Shown here piece by piece: positions 49,197 to 57,402 of a stretch of DNA of 64,000 bases. Position numbers and translations under genes: made by a program. Numbering within the stretch: position 1 is the first letter of the stretch; the number at the start of each line of letters is the position of its first letter. The stretch comes from Bacteroidia bacterium (GTDB taxonomy: Bacteria > Bacteroidota > Bacteroidia > Cytophagales > Cyclobacteriaceae). The DNA is taken from positions 1 through 64,000 of the forward strand of contig JAUIAO010000012.1 in assembly GCA_030425425.1 (NCBI GenBank), read 5' to 3'. A model generated the notes under the pieces. That model saw only the letters and a program-made list of their open reading frames with translations, was not told the DNA's origin and searched no databases.

Positions 49197-50774
49197 TCAA
49201 GTAGCGTTCTCAGCATTTGGTATAAACGACATGGCTCTTTCTGCAATTGCGGTAATGGATAATGAAGGATTTACACCCGGATTTGCAGATATCATTGAGC
49301 CATCAATGACATACATATTTTCATATCCAAAGACTTGATTATGATCATTGATTACCCCCTCAGATTCATTTTTGCCCATGACTGCTCCTCCCAAAATATG
49401 TGCTGTGGATGGTATCCCTGCAATAGATTCTAATGCAAATGAAGTAGGCTTACCTTTGATGATTTTAGCATATTTCTTAGTCAATTCAATAGATTCCGGC
49501 AGGTTGATAGTAGGTAGATTGCCTTTTCCTTTGTGTGAGGATATCCCTCCAAAAATGTTCTTTTTGAATCGAATGGTAGAGTCCAGACTTTGCATGAATA
49601 GTAAGACTACTGTATTGCTGGCCCATGCCCGAGAATATATTTTTAAATATTGAAGAGGTGCAGACAATACCGACCTGATCATTCCGAAAAACCTGGAGAA
49701 AAAGTGATTACCTGTGGAATATGGAAAATGGGACAGTTTCCAAAAATCTGATCCTTTAGAATAGCGAACAATTTCCAGGTGGCTGTTGTCATCAGTATGT
49801 AGCAAGCTACCAATTGCAATTCCTTTGGAGAGATCTTTCCCTTTTTCGGTGGTGGAAACACTGATTAGCGTTTCATTATTGGTTCTGATGTCTTGACCTA
49901 TTCTGTCAGAAATTTTGGGTAGTGAACCTATCTTCAGCTTGAGCAACAGCTTGATCGTGCCTAATACTCCACCTGAAAAAATGACTCCTTTGGCTTTGAA
50001 GGAACGACTTTTTTTAATGAATGAGGTGCTTTTTTTTGTGAAGATTTTGTAGCCTTCACCGTCAATTTCTTTTACATCATACACCTCATGTTCGGCTAGA
50101 ATTTCAGCGCCTAATTGCTGTGCCAGGTACAGGTAATTTTTATCGAGTGTGTTTTTTGCATTGTGACGGCATCCTGTCATGCAACCTCCACAAAATATAC
50201 ACCCTGTCCTTTTGGGTCCTTTCCCGTCGAAAAAAGGATCCTCTTTTTCCACACCAGAATCTCCAAAATAAATCGCAACATTGGGTTTTTCAAACTGATC
50301 TGCCCTTCCCAGTTCTTTAGCCAAAGTGACTAATTCTTTGTCACCATCAAATAATTTTGGATTAGGAGTGGCACCGAGCATTTTCAAAGCCAGATCGTAA
50401 AATGGTCTGAGTTCATTTTCCCAATCTCTCAATTTGGCCCAACTGCCGGACTTGTAAAATTCTTTTTTTGGAACTGGGAGGGTATTCGCGTACACCAATG
50501 AGCCACCCCCCACACCCGTGCCCGAAAGCACATTGATGTGCCGAAATACAGTCACTTTCATGATGCCAAAACATCTCAGAATAGGAATCCAAAGCCATTT
50601 TCGAAGGTTCCAATTGGTTTTGGCAAAATCATTTTGATGGTACCATTTACCCTTTTCTATGACGAGTACTTTGTAGCCTTTCTCAGAAAGTCTCAGTGCG
50701 CTCACTGATCCACCAAAACCACTCCCTATGATGATGTAGTCGTAATTCGTTGCAGTCGTTTTAGAAGTATTCAT
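49197..50774 (-). CDS. GMC-type FAD oxidoreductase (cholesterol oxidase-like)
   Basis: A 525-residue flavoprotein. The Rossmann motif DYIIIGSGFGGSVSALRL binds FAD. GTGVGGGSLVYANT and the C-terminal GGAVMGKN, then VIDGSMISANPGVNPSLSITA, place it in the GMC/cholesterol-oxidase branch. It has a cysteine cluster, CIFCGGCMTGC (C-x2-C-x2-C-x3-C), that could hold an iron-sulphur cluster; related proteins share it. No signal peptide is seen, so it is probably cytoplasmic. The substrate may be a sterol-like or long-chain alcohol. Confidence 0.88.
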   Translation of the reverse strand: MNTSKTTATNYDYIIIGSGFGGSVSALRLSEKGYKVLVIEKGKWYHQNDFAKTNWNLRKWLWIPILRCFGIMKVTVFRHINVLSGTGVGGGSLVYANTLPVPKKEFYKSGSWAKLRDWENELRPFYDLALKMLGATPNPKLFDGDKELVTLAKELGRADQFEKPNVAIYFGDSGVEKEDPFFDGKGPKRTGCIFCGGCMTGCRHNAKNTLDKNYLYLAQQLGAEILAEHEVYDVKEIDGEGYKIFTKKSTSFIKKSRSFKAKGVIFSGGVLGTIKLLLKLKIGSLPKISDRIGQDIRTNNETLISVSTTEKGKDLSKGIAIGSLLHTDDNSHLEIVRYSKGSDFWKLSHFPYSTGNHFFSRFFGMIRSVLSAPLQYLKIYSRAWASNTVVLLFMQSLDSTIRFKKNIFGGISSHKGKGNLPTINLPESIELTKKYAKIIKGKPTSFALESIAGIPSTAHILGGAVMGKNESEGVINDHNQVFGYENMYVIDGSMISANPGVNPSLSITAIAERAMSFIPNAENAT

Positions 50775-50852
50775 TGATCTGAAAAACTAATATATCCAAT
50801 CCAAATGTTTCCTTTTTATTAAAAACAAGTTATTCTTCTTTGAACCATCGGA

Positions 50853-50860
50853 TAGATTTG
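50853..50860 (+). promoter_or_regulatory. -7 box before the 247-aa lipoprotein
   Basis: TAGATTTG, followed by C, matches TAnnTTTG and lies 23 bases before the ATG. No -33 TTG is at the right distance. Confidence 0.45.
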
Positions 50861-50883
50861 CGTGTCTAGGTGTAAAGCGAAAC

Positions 50884-51627
50884 ATGAAAAATTTAATATA
50901 TCTCACTATAGCATTGATTTTTTCGAGTTGTTATGACTCGGCACTGGATGCTACTGACAAAAATTCTGATGCGAGTCTCAATTATCTGGACGATTCTCAG
51001 GATCCGGGCATCTATGCGAATGACGAATATAAAATTATTGGCATTATACCAGTGGAGGATATCTGGAAAGTGGTCGTTCAATATGCAGGAGGCTGCGAAG
51101 ATCATGACTTCCTTACATGGTCAGACAATTCTATTTATAATAATGCTATCCAGTTTTACTTATTTCACAATTCAAATGGAGACATGTGTGAGGCGCTGAT
51201 AAGAGATACTGTGGAGTTAGAAATGACTGGGATTTTTGATTTTGATGTGAGTAATCTGGATATCACAATGATTAATGCCAGTAATAATCGACCAATAGAT
51301 TTACCCTTGGAACTTCGGTCTATGACGCAGAGCGATGATTGTTTTTACAATGCATCATTTGTAGGGACAGCATGTGGGCAGGGAATCTGGAGTAACCAAT
51401 GGTTTAGTTTGGAAGATAGCCTTAGCACAGGTGAGAATGTCTGGTTCCAACCAATCCGCAATAGCACAGAAGTCGATCTGGAAAAACCAGATCCAGGCAA
51501 ATATACAATTGGAGTCACTTTTCTATTTGGCTATCAATACGCTGAAGACGGAATCGGGACTTGTCAGAGTATTCCTTCCGGAGCTATTATACCAGTGGCA
51601 ATCAATTGCCTGGAGGAGAAAAAGTAG
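50884..51627 (+). CDS. Lipoprotein of unknown function (247 aa)
   Basis: The lipobox is at Cys16 (LIFSSCYDS). The mature part is acidic and beta-rich, with six or more further cysteines in two groups (YAGGCEDHD, GDMCEALI and DDCFYN, GTACGQG, GTCQS, NCLEE) that could form disulphides in the periplasm or outside. No family is recognised. It is convergent with the DUF4403 gene, with a single base between the stops. Confidence 0.7.
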   Translation: MKNLIYLTIALIFSSCYDSALDATDKNSDASLNYLDDSQDPGIYANDEYKIIGIIPVEDIWKVVVQYAGGCEDHDFLTWSDNSIYNNAIQFYLFHNSNGDMCEALIRDTVELEMTGIFDFDVSNLDITMINASNNRPIDLPLELRSMTQSDDCFYNASFVGTACGQGIWSNQWFSLEDSLSTGENVWFQPIRNSTEVDLEKPDPGKYTIGVTFLFGYQYAEDGIGTCQSIPSGAIIPVAINCLEEKK

Positions 51628-51628
51628 G

Positions 51629-53014
51629 TTATTTCTTCTTTTTGAAGAGTCCGCTTTTAAGCGTGAGTGTGGCTTTTCCTTCCATATAGAATATCCATTC
51701 AATAGCTGTATCGGTGAGTCCCATTTGATAGCTTTCTATCTGGACGAATTCAATGTTTACTCCAAGTTTATCCTTCAACCGGGATTTGCTTAGTCCATCC
51801 ATAATTTTGATATGTAGGTCTTCGAAAAATGGTCTGATGTCCATTTTGATCTTTTTTTCCAGGTATTCTTCTGCAAACTGGTGCACCGTCCAATCCGCCA
51901 TCTTGATCCAGTCATCATCAGAATCAATGTCATATTTGAAATCGGTAAAGATCAATTCCTGATCGTCATTTAGTCCAGGGAGTCCACTCGCCAGGATGGT
52001 GCCGTTGATGTCACCTTTTGTGGAGATTTCAAATGTCAGCCCCTGATTGCTGCGCTTTACTTTTACACCTTCAATTTTGATTCGATACCCTTCGTATTCA
52101 AACTGCTGATTGGCTAATTCTTTTTGGAGTTGTGATGATAGTTCCTCGTATGGCACTATGACTTTTGGGTATGCCACTAGCGCAGGTTTCTTGTTAAATG
52201 GTTTGTCCAGATTCGGAAGGGTGATTTTTTTTGATTTGGATATAAATTCTGGGGTGATTTCGATCAGTCCCTTATACTCCACATGCACAGAAAGCGTGTC
52301 TTTTGACTTTGGTATTAGCTCGGCATTGAGTTGAGTAGGGGTGGCGTTTAGGAAGAGTTTCTTGGGATTTTTGGCGATTCTGATTGGGTCTTGCAAGTCG
52401 TACCAAATTTTGTTCAAGCTACGCTTCAGGTCAAATGCCTGATCCATGGCCATACAAATCACATCAGAAAGCTCCTCTTCGTGATTGTCCAGCAGCTTGT
52501 TGATTGATTTATCAATATTGATTTTCAAACCCAGAATCGAGACATCACGTGCTTCTTCCAGATCGAAACCTAAATATTTACACTGAGTTCCCATTTGCCA
52601 ATCTTCTTGTAATGATATGTCTGTGGAGCTTTTTAAAGTGCCGGAAAACTGCAGCGGATTATCCAGATTGCTGATGGTTACTCCCAATACTCTTTTCTTC
52701 ACTGCGGCTTCTACTTCCAGAGAGATGGAAAGATAAACAGTCCTTTTTCTCACTGCCAGGTTGAGCTTGTCTGATCTTTTTATTTTTAGAAATAAGGTGT
52801 CTTTCCCTTTCAGAGGAATTTTGTCATCCACTAATATTCCTGGTAATACTTTGTTAATTCCATCTTGTAGTTCGCTTACAGGAAGATTGATTCTAAAACC
52901 GAGGTAGGATGGGGGAGTTTCCAGTGATTCAACTTTTACCTCTTTATTTCGTATTGGGGGTTGACATCCCCAAAAGGCAACAATCAGTGTGGTTAGAAGG
53001 AAAAGTTTTTTCAT
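51629..53014 (-). CDS. DUF4403 lipoprotein
   Basis: A 461-residue lipoprotein (candidate acylated Cys17, AFWGCQPP; the lipobox is unusual with Trp at -2). The body matches the DUF4403 pattern: SYLGFRINLPVSELQDGIN at the start and two tubular-lipid-binding-like halves rich in alternating hydrophobic strands. A role in carrying or binding lipids at the outer membrane is possible for this fold but unproven. It is monocistronic. Confidence 0.83.
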   Translation of the reverse strand: MKKLFLLTTLIVAFWGCQPPIRNKEVKVESLETPPSYLGFRINLPVSELQDGINKVLPGILVDDKIPLKGKDTLFLKIKRSDKLNLAVRKRTVYLSISLEVEAAVKKRVLGVTISNLDNPLQFSGTLKSSTDISLQEDWQMGTQCKYLGFDLEEARDVSILGLKINIDKSINKLLDNHEEELSDVICMAMDQAFDLKRSLNKIWYDLQDPIRIAKNPKKLFLNATPTQLNAELIPKSKDTLSVHVEYKGLIEITPEFISKSKKITLPNLDKPFNKKPALVAYPKVIVPYEELSSQLQKELANQQFEYEGYRIKIEGVKVKRSNQGLTFEISTKGDINGTILASGLPGLNDDQELIFTDFKYDIDSDDDWIKMADWTVHQFAEEYLEKKIKMDIRPFFEDLHIKIMDGLSKSRLKDKLGVNIEFVQIESYQMGLTDTAIEWIFYMEGKATLTLKSGLFKKKK

Positions 53015-53150
53015 GCTGGAGAGTTAGCCTGTGAAATAAAAAATTTACTAAGTCAATCACAACTAATATCAATCACATGATTGAATTCTTTCCGAAATTA
53101 GTGGCTTTTCAAAGTATGATCGACAATCGAATTTTAAATCAACCAAGAAT

Positions 53151-53906
53151 ATGAGCCCTGTGAGACATTTTAGTTTGATATTGTTAATGCTGATTTATGT
53201 AACTGCTTGTAAGCAAAATGCGGTGAATGATCCAGTATATATTGTCAATCAATCTATAAAGGCACATAATCTTGATGCACTCATGAATGCGGAAGTCAGC
53301 TTTGCTTTTAGAGATAGAAGGTATACTGCTACTCGCACCGACGATTCTTACACCTATACCCGAACCTGGCAAGAGAACGATACCTCTGTCATTGCCGACA
53401 AATTGGTGAATAGTCAGGATTTTTCACGAATTGTGAATGGTCAGCAGGTTACTGTCGCTGATAGTATGGCGGTCAAATATGCCAGCTCGATCAATTCAGT
53501 ATTATACTTTTTTCAGCTTCCTTATTTACTCCGAGACCCTGCTGCAAACTTGATTTATGAAGGTGAAGAAGTGATCAAAACAGAACCATATCATGTGATA
53601 CAAGTAACTTTTGACCAAGCCGGAGGAGGCGAAGACTTTGAGGATGAGTTTCGGTATTGGTTTCATCAAGATTCCTATCTCATGGATTATTTGGCTTACA
53701 ATTATCATTCAGATGGTGGTGGTGTGAGATTCAGAAAAGCATTCAACAGAGGAAATGCCGGCGAAATTATCACCCAGGATTATATCAATTATGAAGTGCC
53801 AGTCGGCACACCTCTTCGTGAGATTCCTCGAATTTATATGAAAAATGACCTCAAAGAACTCTCACGAATCGTCAATCAGGACATTCGGATTGAGGTTGTT
53901 GACTGA
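53151..53906 (+). CDS. DUF6503-type lipoprotein (251 aa)
   Basis: The lipobox is at Cys20 (IYVTACKQN). The mature domain is LolA-like in rhythm, with strands such as VSFAFRDRRYTATRT, then LIYEGEEVIKTEPYHVIQVTF and YWFHQDSYLMDYLAY. This suggests a half-barrel that binds a lipid or hydrophobic ligand, as inferred for DUF6503 members. It is monocistronic. Confidence 0.75.
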   Translation: MSPVRHFSLILLMLIYVTACKQNAVNDPVYIVNQSIKAHNLDALMNAEVSFAFRDRRYTATRTDDSYTYTRTWQENDTSVIADKLVNSQDFSRIVNGQQVTVADSMAVKYASSINSVLYFFQLPYLLRDPAANLIYEGEEVIKTEPYHVIQVTFDQAGGGEDFEDEFRYWFHQDSYLMDYLAYNYHSDGGGVRFRKAFNRGNAGEIITQDYINYEVPVGTPLREIPRIYMKNDLKELSRIVNQDIRIEVVD

Positions 53907-53928
53907 TCTTGATCCATTATCCACCAAA

Positions 53929-53979
53929 ATGACAAAAAACATAACGGTACTACTTGTATTATTGGTCTGCATGATATAA
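53929..53979 (+). other. Mini-frame resembling a cut-off signal peptide
   Basis: An ATG frame of 16 codons encodes MTKNITVLLVLLVCMI and stops. It has the look of a lipoprotein signal sequence without a body. It may be a remnant of a lost lipoprotein gene, a leader peptide, or chance. Confidence 0.2.
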
Positions 53980-54019
53980 TATAGCATAGAACTATTTAAT
54001 CATTAAACATTTTTAAACT

Positions 54020-55576
54020 ATGGAAAACAATAAAAAATTAGTACTTACCCCCCCCTATTTCATCATTTGGGTCGTATTGCTCTTGGGAACAATCTCCAGT
54101 TGTGATACAGGTGAAATAGCTGTAAAGCCCATTCAGGAACCTCAAGCAGAAATAAACCTGAGCAATGAGGAGGTGACAAGCCTGATGCTTCTCAATGAGA
54201 ACCACGAAATACCTTTTGAAGAAATTGAACGTCAAGCTCAGGAAGTGATGGATGAATTCAGTGTTATCGGAAGTCAAAATGGCAGAACTATTCAGAGCTT
54301 AACCCCCAATTTCAAGAGAATAACTCGGGCAAGCACAAGTAGTAGCAACGCAAGGGTGGAAGAAGATTCTGCAACATTGTATTATATAGTCAACTTTACT
54401 GATGAAGCTTCTAATCCCGCAGGCTACACAGTGATTTCTGCCGATGAACGTGTGCCAGGAATATTTACAGCATCAATGGAGGGGGAAGTAGGGGATACGC
54501 TCACTGACCCTGGTTTGATAATATTCTTCGGAAATCTAGAGGGATATGTACAGAGAGAAATCGAAAGCTTTAATGCAAAATACGATTCTTTGGTTTTGGT
54601 AGCACTATCTAAATTGGGTTATACCACTGATGCCGGTTCTGACAGTGTGGAGGAATCACAATCAGGAAGATTTATTCTTCCAAAGGATGGTGGTGATGAA
54701 GAGCCTGAAGTAGCTTGTTTTGTTTATACGTCCAGCTCTTATGGAAGCTGGAGCACCGCCGAGCAAGTAGGTCCGTTTATTGAGGCCATGTGGGGGCAAG
54801 AATCTCCATACAATGACCTTGTAAATGAGTTTTGTGATGGGAAAAGAGTCAAATTGGGTTGTGGTCCCACTGCGGTTTCACAGATATTTACTTATTACCA
54901 GTTTCCACCAGCCTATGGATATGATATTTATGACTGGACGAAAATTACTAATGCAATAAATACAGTCAAGGCTGGAGCAAGACCTCTCGCGATTGAAGAG
55001 TTTGAGATTAGCCAACTATGCCATGTTGTAGGGCAGAGTATTGGTGCTGAATGGGATGATTGTAGTAAGGGCACATCCACCACTACGTATGATAAAAATA
55101 TTGATGATGGTATTGATGAGCTTGGTTATACAGTTTCCGGTCCTGTTGATTATAGCAACGGCACTGTTCTAGATGAAATAAAAACGAATCAACGACCTGT
55201 TTTAATAGGTGGCAATGCAATTCGAGAGCGAAAAGGAGTATGGCCTATCAGGTGGTGGGATCATTCAGAAGGCCACTACTTTATAATAGATGGTTATCGA
55301 AAAAGAAAAAGGCAAGAAATCAAAACGATTGAACTTAAAGATTGTGAAGGCAACATCATCTCAACCTCAACATATTATAATTATCAATATAAGGATTATG
55401 TACACTGTAATTTAGGTTGGAGTGGTAGTGACAATGCTTGGTACGTTCCAGGTGTTTTTGATACCAATAATTTAGTAGATTCTTCACTGTCTGGTGGAAG
55501 AGTGAAGTATGAGGGGACATCATGGAATTACCAATTCAACCTAAGAATATGGACTAACATCAAACCGAAATACTGA
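54020..55576 (+). CDS. C10-family cysteine protease lipoprotein (streptopain-like)
   Basis: A 518-residue protein related to streptococcal SpeB. A lipobox at Cys28 (GTISSCDTG) is followed by a propeptide with the Spi-type fold (about 45-215) and the papain-like catalytic domain (about 240-518). Cys281 (KLGCGPTAVSQIF) and His419 (GHYFIIDGY) form the dyad, and the NLGWSGSDNAWYVPG loop corresponds to the conserved Trp/Gly loop of SpeB. It should be made as an inactive zymogen on the cell envelope. Its stop overlaps the start of the next lipoprotein gene (TGATG), implying coupled production. Confidence 0.9.
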   Translation: MENNKKLVLTPPYFIIWVVLLLGTISSCDTGEIAVKPIQEPQAEINLSNEEVTSLMLLNENHEIPFEEIERQAQEVMDEFSVIGSQNGRTIQSLTPNFKRITRASTSSSNARVEEDSATLYYIVNFTDEASNPAGYTVISADERVPGIFTASMEGEVGDTLTDPGLIIFFGNLEGYVQREIESFNAKYDSLVLVALSKLGYTTDAGSDSVEESQSGRFILPKDGGDEEPEVACFVYTSSSYGSWSTAEQVGPFIEAMWGQESPYNDLVNEFCDGKRVKLGCGPTAVSQIFTYYQFPPAYGYDIYDWTKITNAINTVKAGARPLAIEEFEISQLCHVVGQSIGAEWDDCSKGTSTTTYDKNIDDGIDELGYTVSGPVDYSNGTVLDEIKTNQRPVLIGGNAIRERKGVWPIRWWDHSEGHYFIIDGYRKRKRQEIKTIELKDCEGNIISTSTYYNYQYKDYVHCNLGWSGSDNAWYVPGVFDTNNLVDSSLSGGRVKYEGTSWNYQFNLRIWTNIKPKY

Positions 55577-56229
55577 TGAAAAGAGTACAAATATTATATT
55601 TTCTATTCGTCTTTTTCCAATTATCATCGTGTATGAATGAAAAAGATGAAGGTTGTTGTGAAGCACCTGATAATCCCAATTTCATCTATAAATATGTAGT
55701 TCCGGATGCTCTTAATGTAATAAAACTTACTAACGGATATAGTGATACAAACGATTCAACATTCTTTATTATGTCCCTATATGGAGCTAATAGTTATTCA
55801 TTTGGGCCGTTTCCTGATTTGGAGTTTAACCAACTTGCTGAATCTTACGGAGATACCGCTTGGTATGACCAAGAGGGAGATATTTGTATTACGGATACAA
55901 TAGCAGAATTAAATGTTTATTCAGACGGAGATATAATATCAAAGAATCGGGTATTGGATGAAGATATTAATGAATTATTCTTGATCAATTATTTTTCTTA
56001 TAAAGATTTCATTTTTTCAGGATATCAAGATGAGTATAGAAAAAACGACAGATTAATTCCTTTGGCTGAATATAACGCAATCCCTGACAAATTTCTAATG
56101 AAGTTTGGACAAGGAATTTATTTACCAGACAGCATTAGACAAAACTTGTCTGGCGACTATGAATTCTATTTCGAGTACAAAAGTACTGGTGGGAAGGTGC
56201 TGAGGGATACTGTGGAAGTGAGCTTTTAA
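55576..56229 (+). CDS. Small lipoprotein coupled to the C10 protease (217 aa)
   Basis: The lipobox is at Cys19 (FQLSSCMNE), followed by an acidic Cys-Cys stretch (DEGCCEAPD). The mature part is mixed alpha/beta with several aromatic and acidic loops. No family is recognised. Its ATG overlaps the protease TGA by one base, so the two are translated in a fixed ratio. In other bacteria C10 proteases are encoded next to small inhibitors; an inhibitor, chaperone or substrate role is therefore likely but not shown. A perfect 15-bp terminator closes the operon. Confidence 0.72.
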   Translation: MKRVQILYFLFVFFQLSSCMNEKDEGCCEAPDNPNFIYKYVVPDALNVIKLTNGYSDTNDSTFFIMSLYGANSYSFGPFPDLEFNQLAESYGDTAWYDQEGDICITDTIAELNVYSDGDIISKNRVLDEDINELFLINYFSYKDFIFSGYQDEYRKNDRLIPLAEYNAIPDKFLMKFGQGIYLPDSIRQNLSGDYEFYFEYKSTGGKVLRDTVEVSF

Positions 56230-56235
56230 GAATGA

Positions 56236-56275
56236 CAACCCTCCGAAATGGCAACATTTCGGAGGGTTGAATTTT
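56236..56275. terminator. Bidirectional terminator with 15-bp stem and GCAA loop
   Basis: Fifteen perfect pairs run from 56236-56250 to 56255-56269, closed by GCAA, a GNRA-type loop, with A- and T-rich flanks. It serves the C10 operon and the convergent lgt gene, whose stop is at 56275. Confidence 0.93.
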
Positions 56276-57396
56276 TAATCTCTTTTCAGCTCTTCCCCGA
56301 CCATATTCTTTGTTCCTCTCGTGGAGAAGTAGAACAACATGGCTATACCAGCGAGAGCCATTGGGATACTGAGAATTTGACCCATATTGAGAGCCATGCC
56401 TTCTTCGAAAGATTCCTGGTTCATTTTGAAAAACTCATCTACGAATCTTTCAATCCAAAGCAGCGTCATAAACAAGGCGAAATTGAACCCTGCCGGTAAA
56501 GTGAATCGCTTAGCCTTCCAGACCCAAAAAGTTAGCATTGCCAGCAACAAGGTAAATAAAGCTTCATAAAGCTGTGCAGCGTGTCTGGTAATTCCCAGGC
56601 CATAAATTTCAGCTACGGCATGACCATCTTCTTCGTAAAACTTATAAGCTAAAGGTTGATCTTTTCTGAAGTCGATATGCTGAACTACCTCGTCATAAGA
56701 AAGTAGAGCATTTCTTAGACGATTTTCAAAAAAGTGTTTATCGCTTACACCCAGTTCCACTCCTCTTCGATAGATGATTTTGGCAGTTATTGGATATTTT
56801 CCTGGTTCATTGCTGACCATATCACCTCCTTTTTCAAAAGACACATCCTCTATGTTCTTATCATCATAGTGTAATAGCTGCTCTGTGTGATAAGCATAAA
56901 CCACTCCCCAGTCACCGTTGGTCATGGTGCCTTCCATTTCAGAATTAAAGAAATTTCCTGTACGGATGAGTGCTCCTGTGAGTGCCGTGACGATCACCAA
57001 TCTGTCCACTAACCACCAAAAATTGTATTGAGTGTATTTGCGGGTGAAAAGAAATAAGCTCACAAATATACCCAGTCCTCCTCCGTGACTAGCTAGTCCT
57101 CCTTCCCAAACTTTCAGTATTTCTAAAGGATTACTAAGGTAATGAGCTGGGTTATAAAAAAGACAATGTCCTAAGCGCGCACCTATTATAGTGGCTGCAA
57201 CCATGTAGACAGTTAGTTTTTCTACATCTTTTTCAGGCCTTCCTTCTTGCTTGAAAATCCAAAACATGATTTGCTGAGAGATGATAAACCCACCGGCAAA
57301 AAGCAAACCATACCAACGGACTGGATGGTCAACTATGGGAATAACAAGCATATCGGGATCAGGGCTCCAGATAAGAAAACTTAGGATAAAGTCCAT
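56275..57396 (-). CDS. lgt: Prolipoprotein diacylglyceryl transferase
   Basis: A 373-residue inner-membrane enzyme that attaches diacylglycerol to the lipobox cysteine of prolipoproteins. VRWYGLLFAGGF, GARLGHCLFYNP and the signature WEGGLASHGGGLGI are present, followed by GALIRTGNFFNSE and a final helix bundle. It is longer than the usual 270-300 residues because of a roughly 85-residue insertion (about 200-285), which I take to be a Bacteroidota trait. It is the last gene of a trkA-trkH-lgt run, 6 bases after trkH, and lies beside a cluster of lipoprotein genes. Confidence 0.95.
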   Translation of the reverse strand: MDFILSFLIWSPDPDMLVIPIVDHPVRWYGLLFAGGFIISQQIMFWIFKQEGRPEKDVEKLTVYMVAATIIGARLGHCLFYNPAHYLSNPLEILKVWEGGLASHGGGLGIFVSLFLFTRKYTQYNFWWLVDRLVIVTALTGALIRTGNFFNSEMEGTMTNGDWGVVYAYHTEQLLHYDDKNIEDVSFEKGGDMVSNEPGKYPITAKIIYRRGVELGVSDKHFFENRLRNALLSYDEVVQHIDFRKDQPLAYKFYEEDGHAVAEIYGLGITRHAAQLYEALFTLLLAMLTFWVWKAKRFTLPAGFNFALFMTLLWIERFVDEFFKMNQESFEEGMALNMGQILSIPMALAGIAMLFYFSTRGTKNMVGEELKRD

Positions 57397-57402
57397 TTTA
57401 AT

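Noticed and set aside
53070-53090. TCAATC-ACAT-GATTGA before the DUF6503 gene as an Fnr site
   Set aside because: It is the inverse of the Fnr half-site order (TTGAT-N4-ATCAA), so it is not a match.
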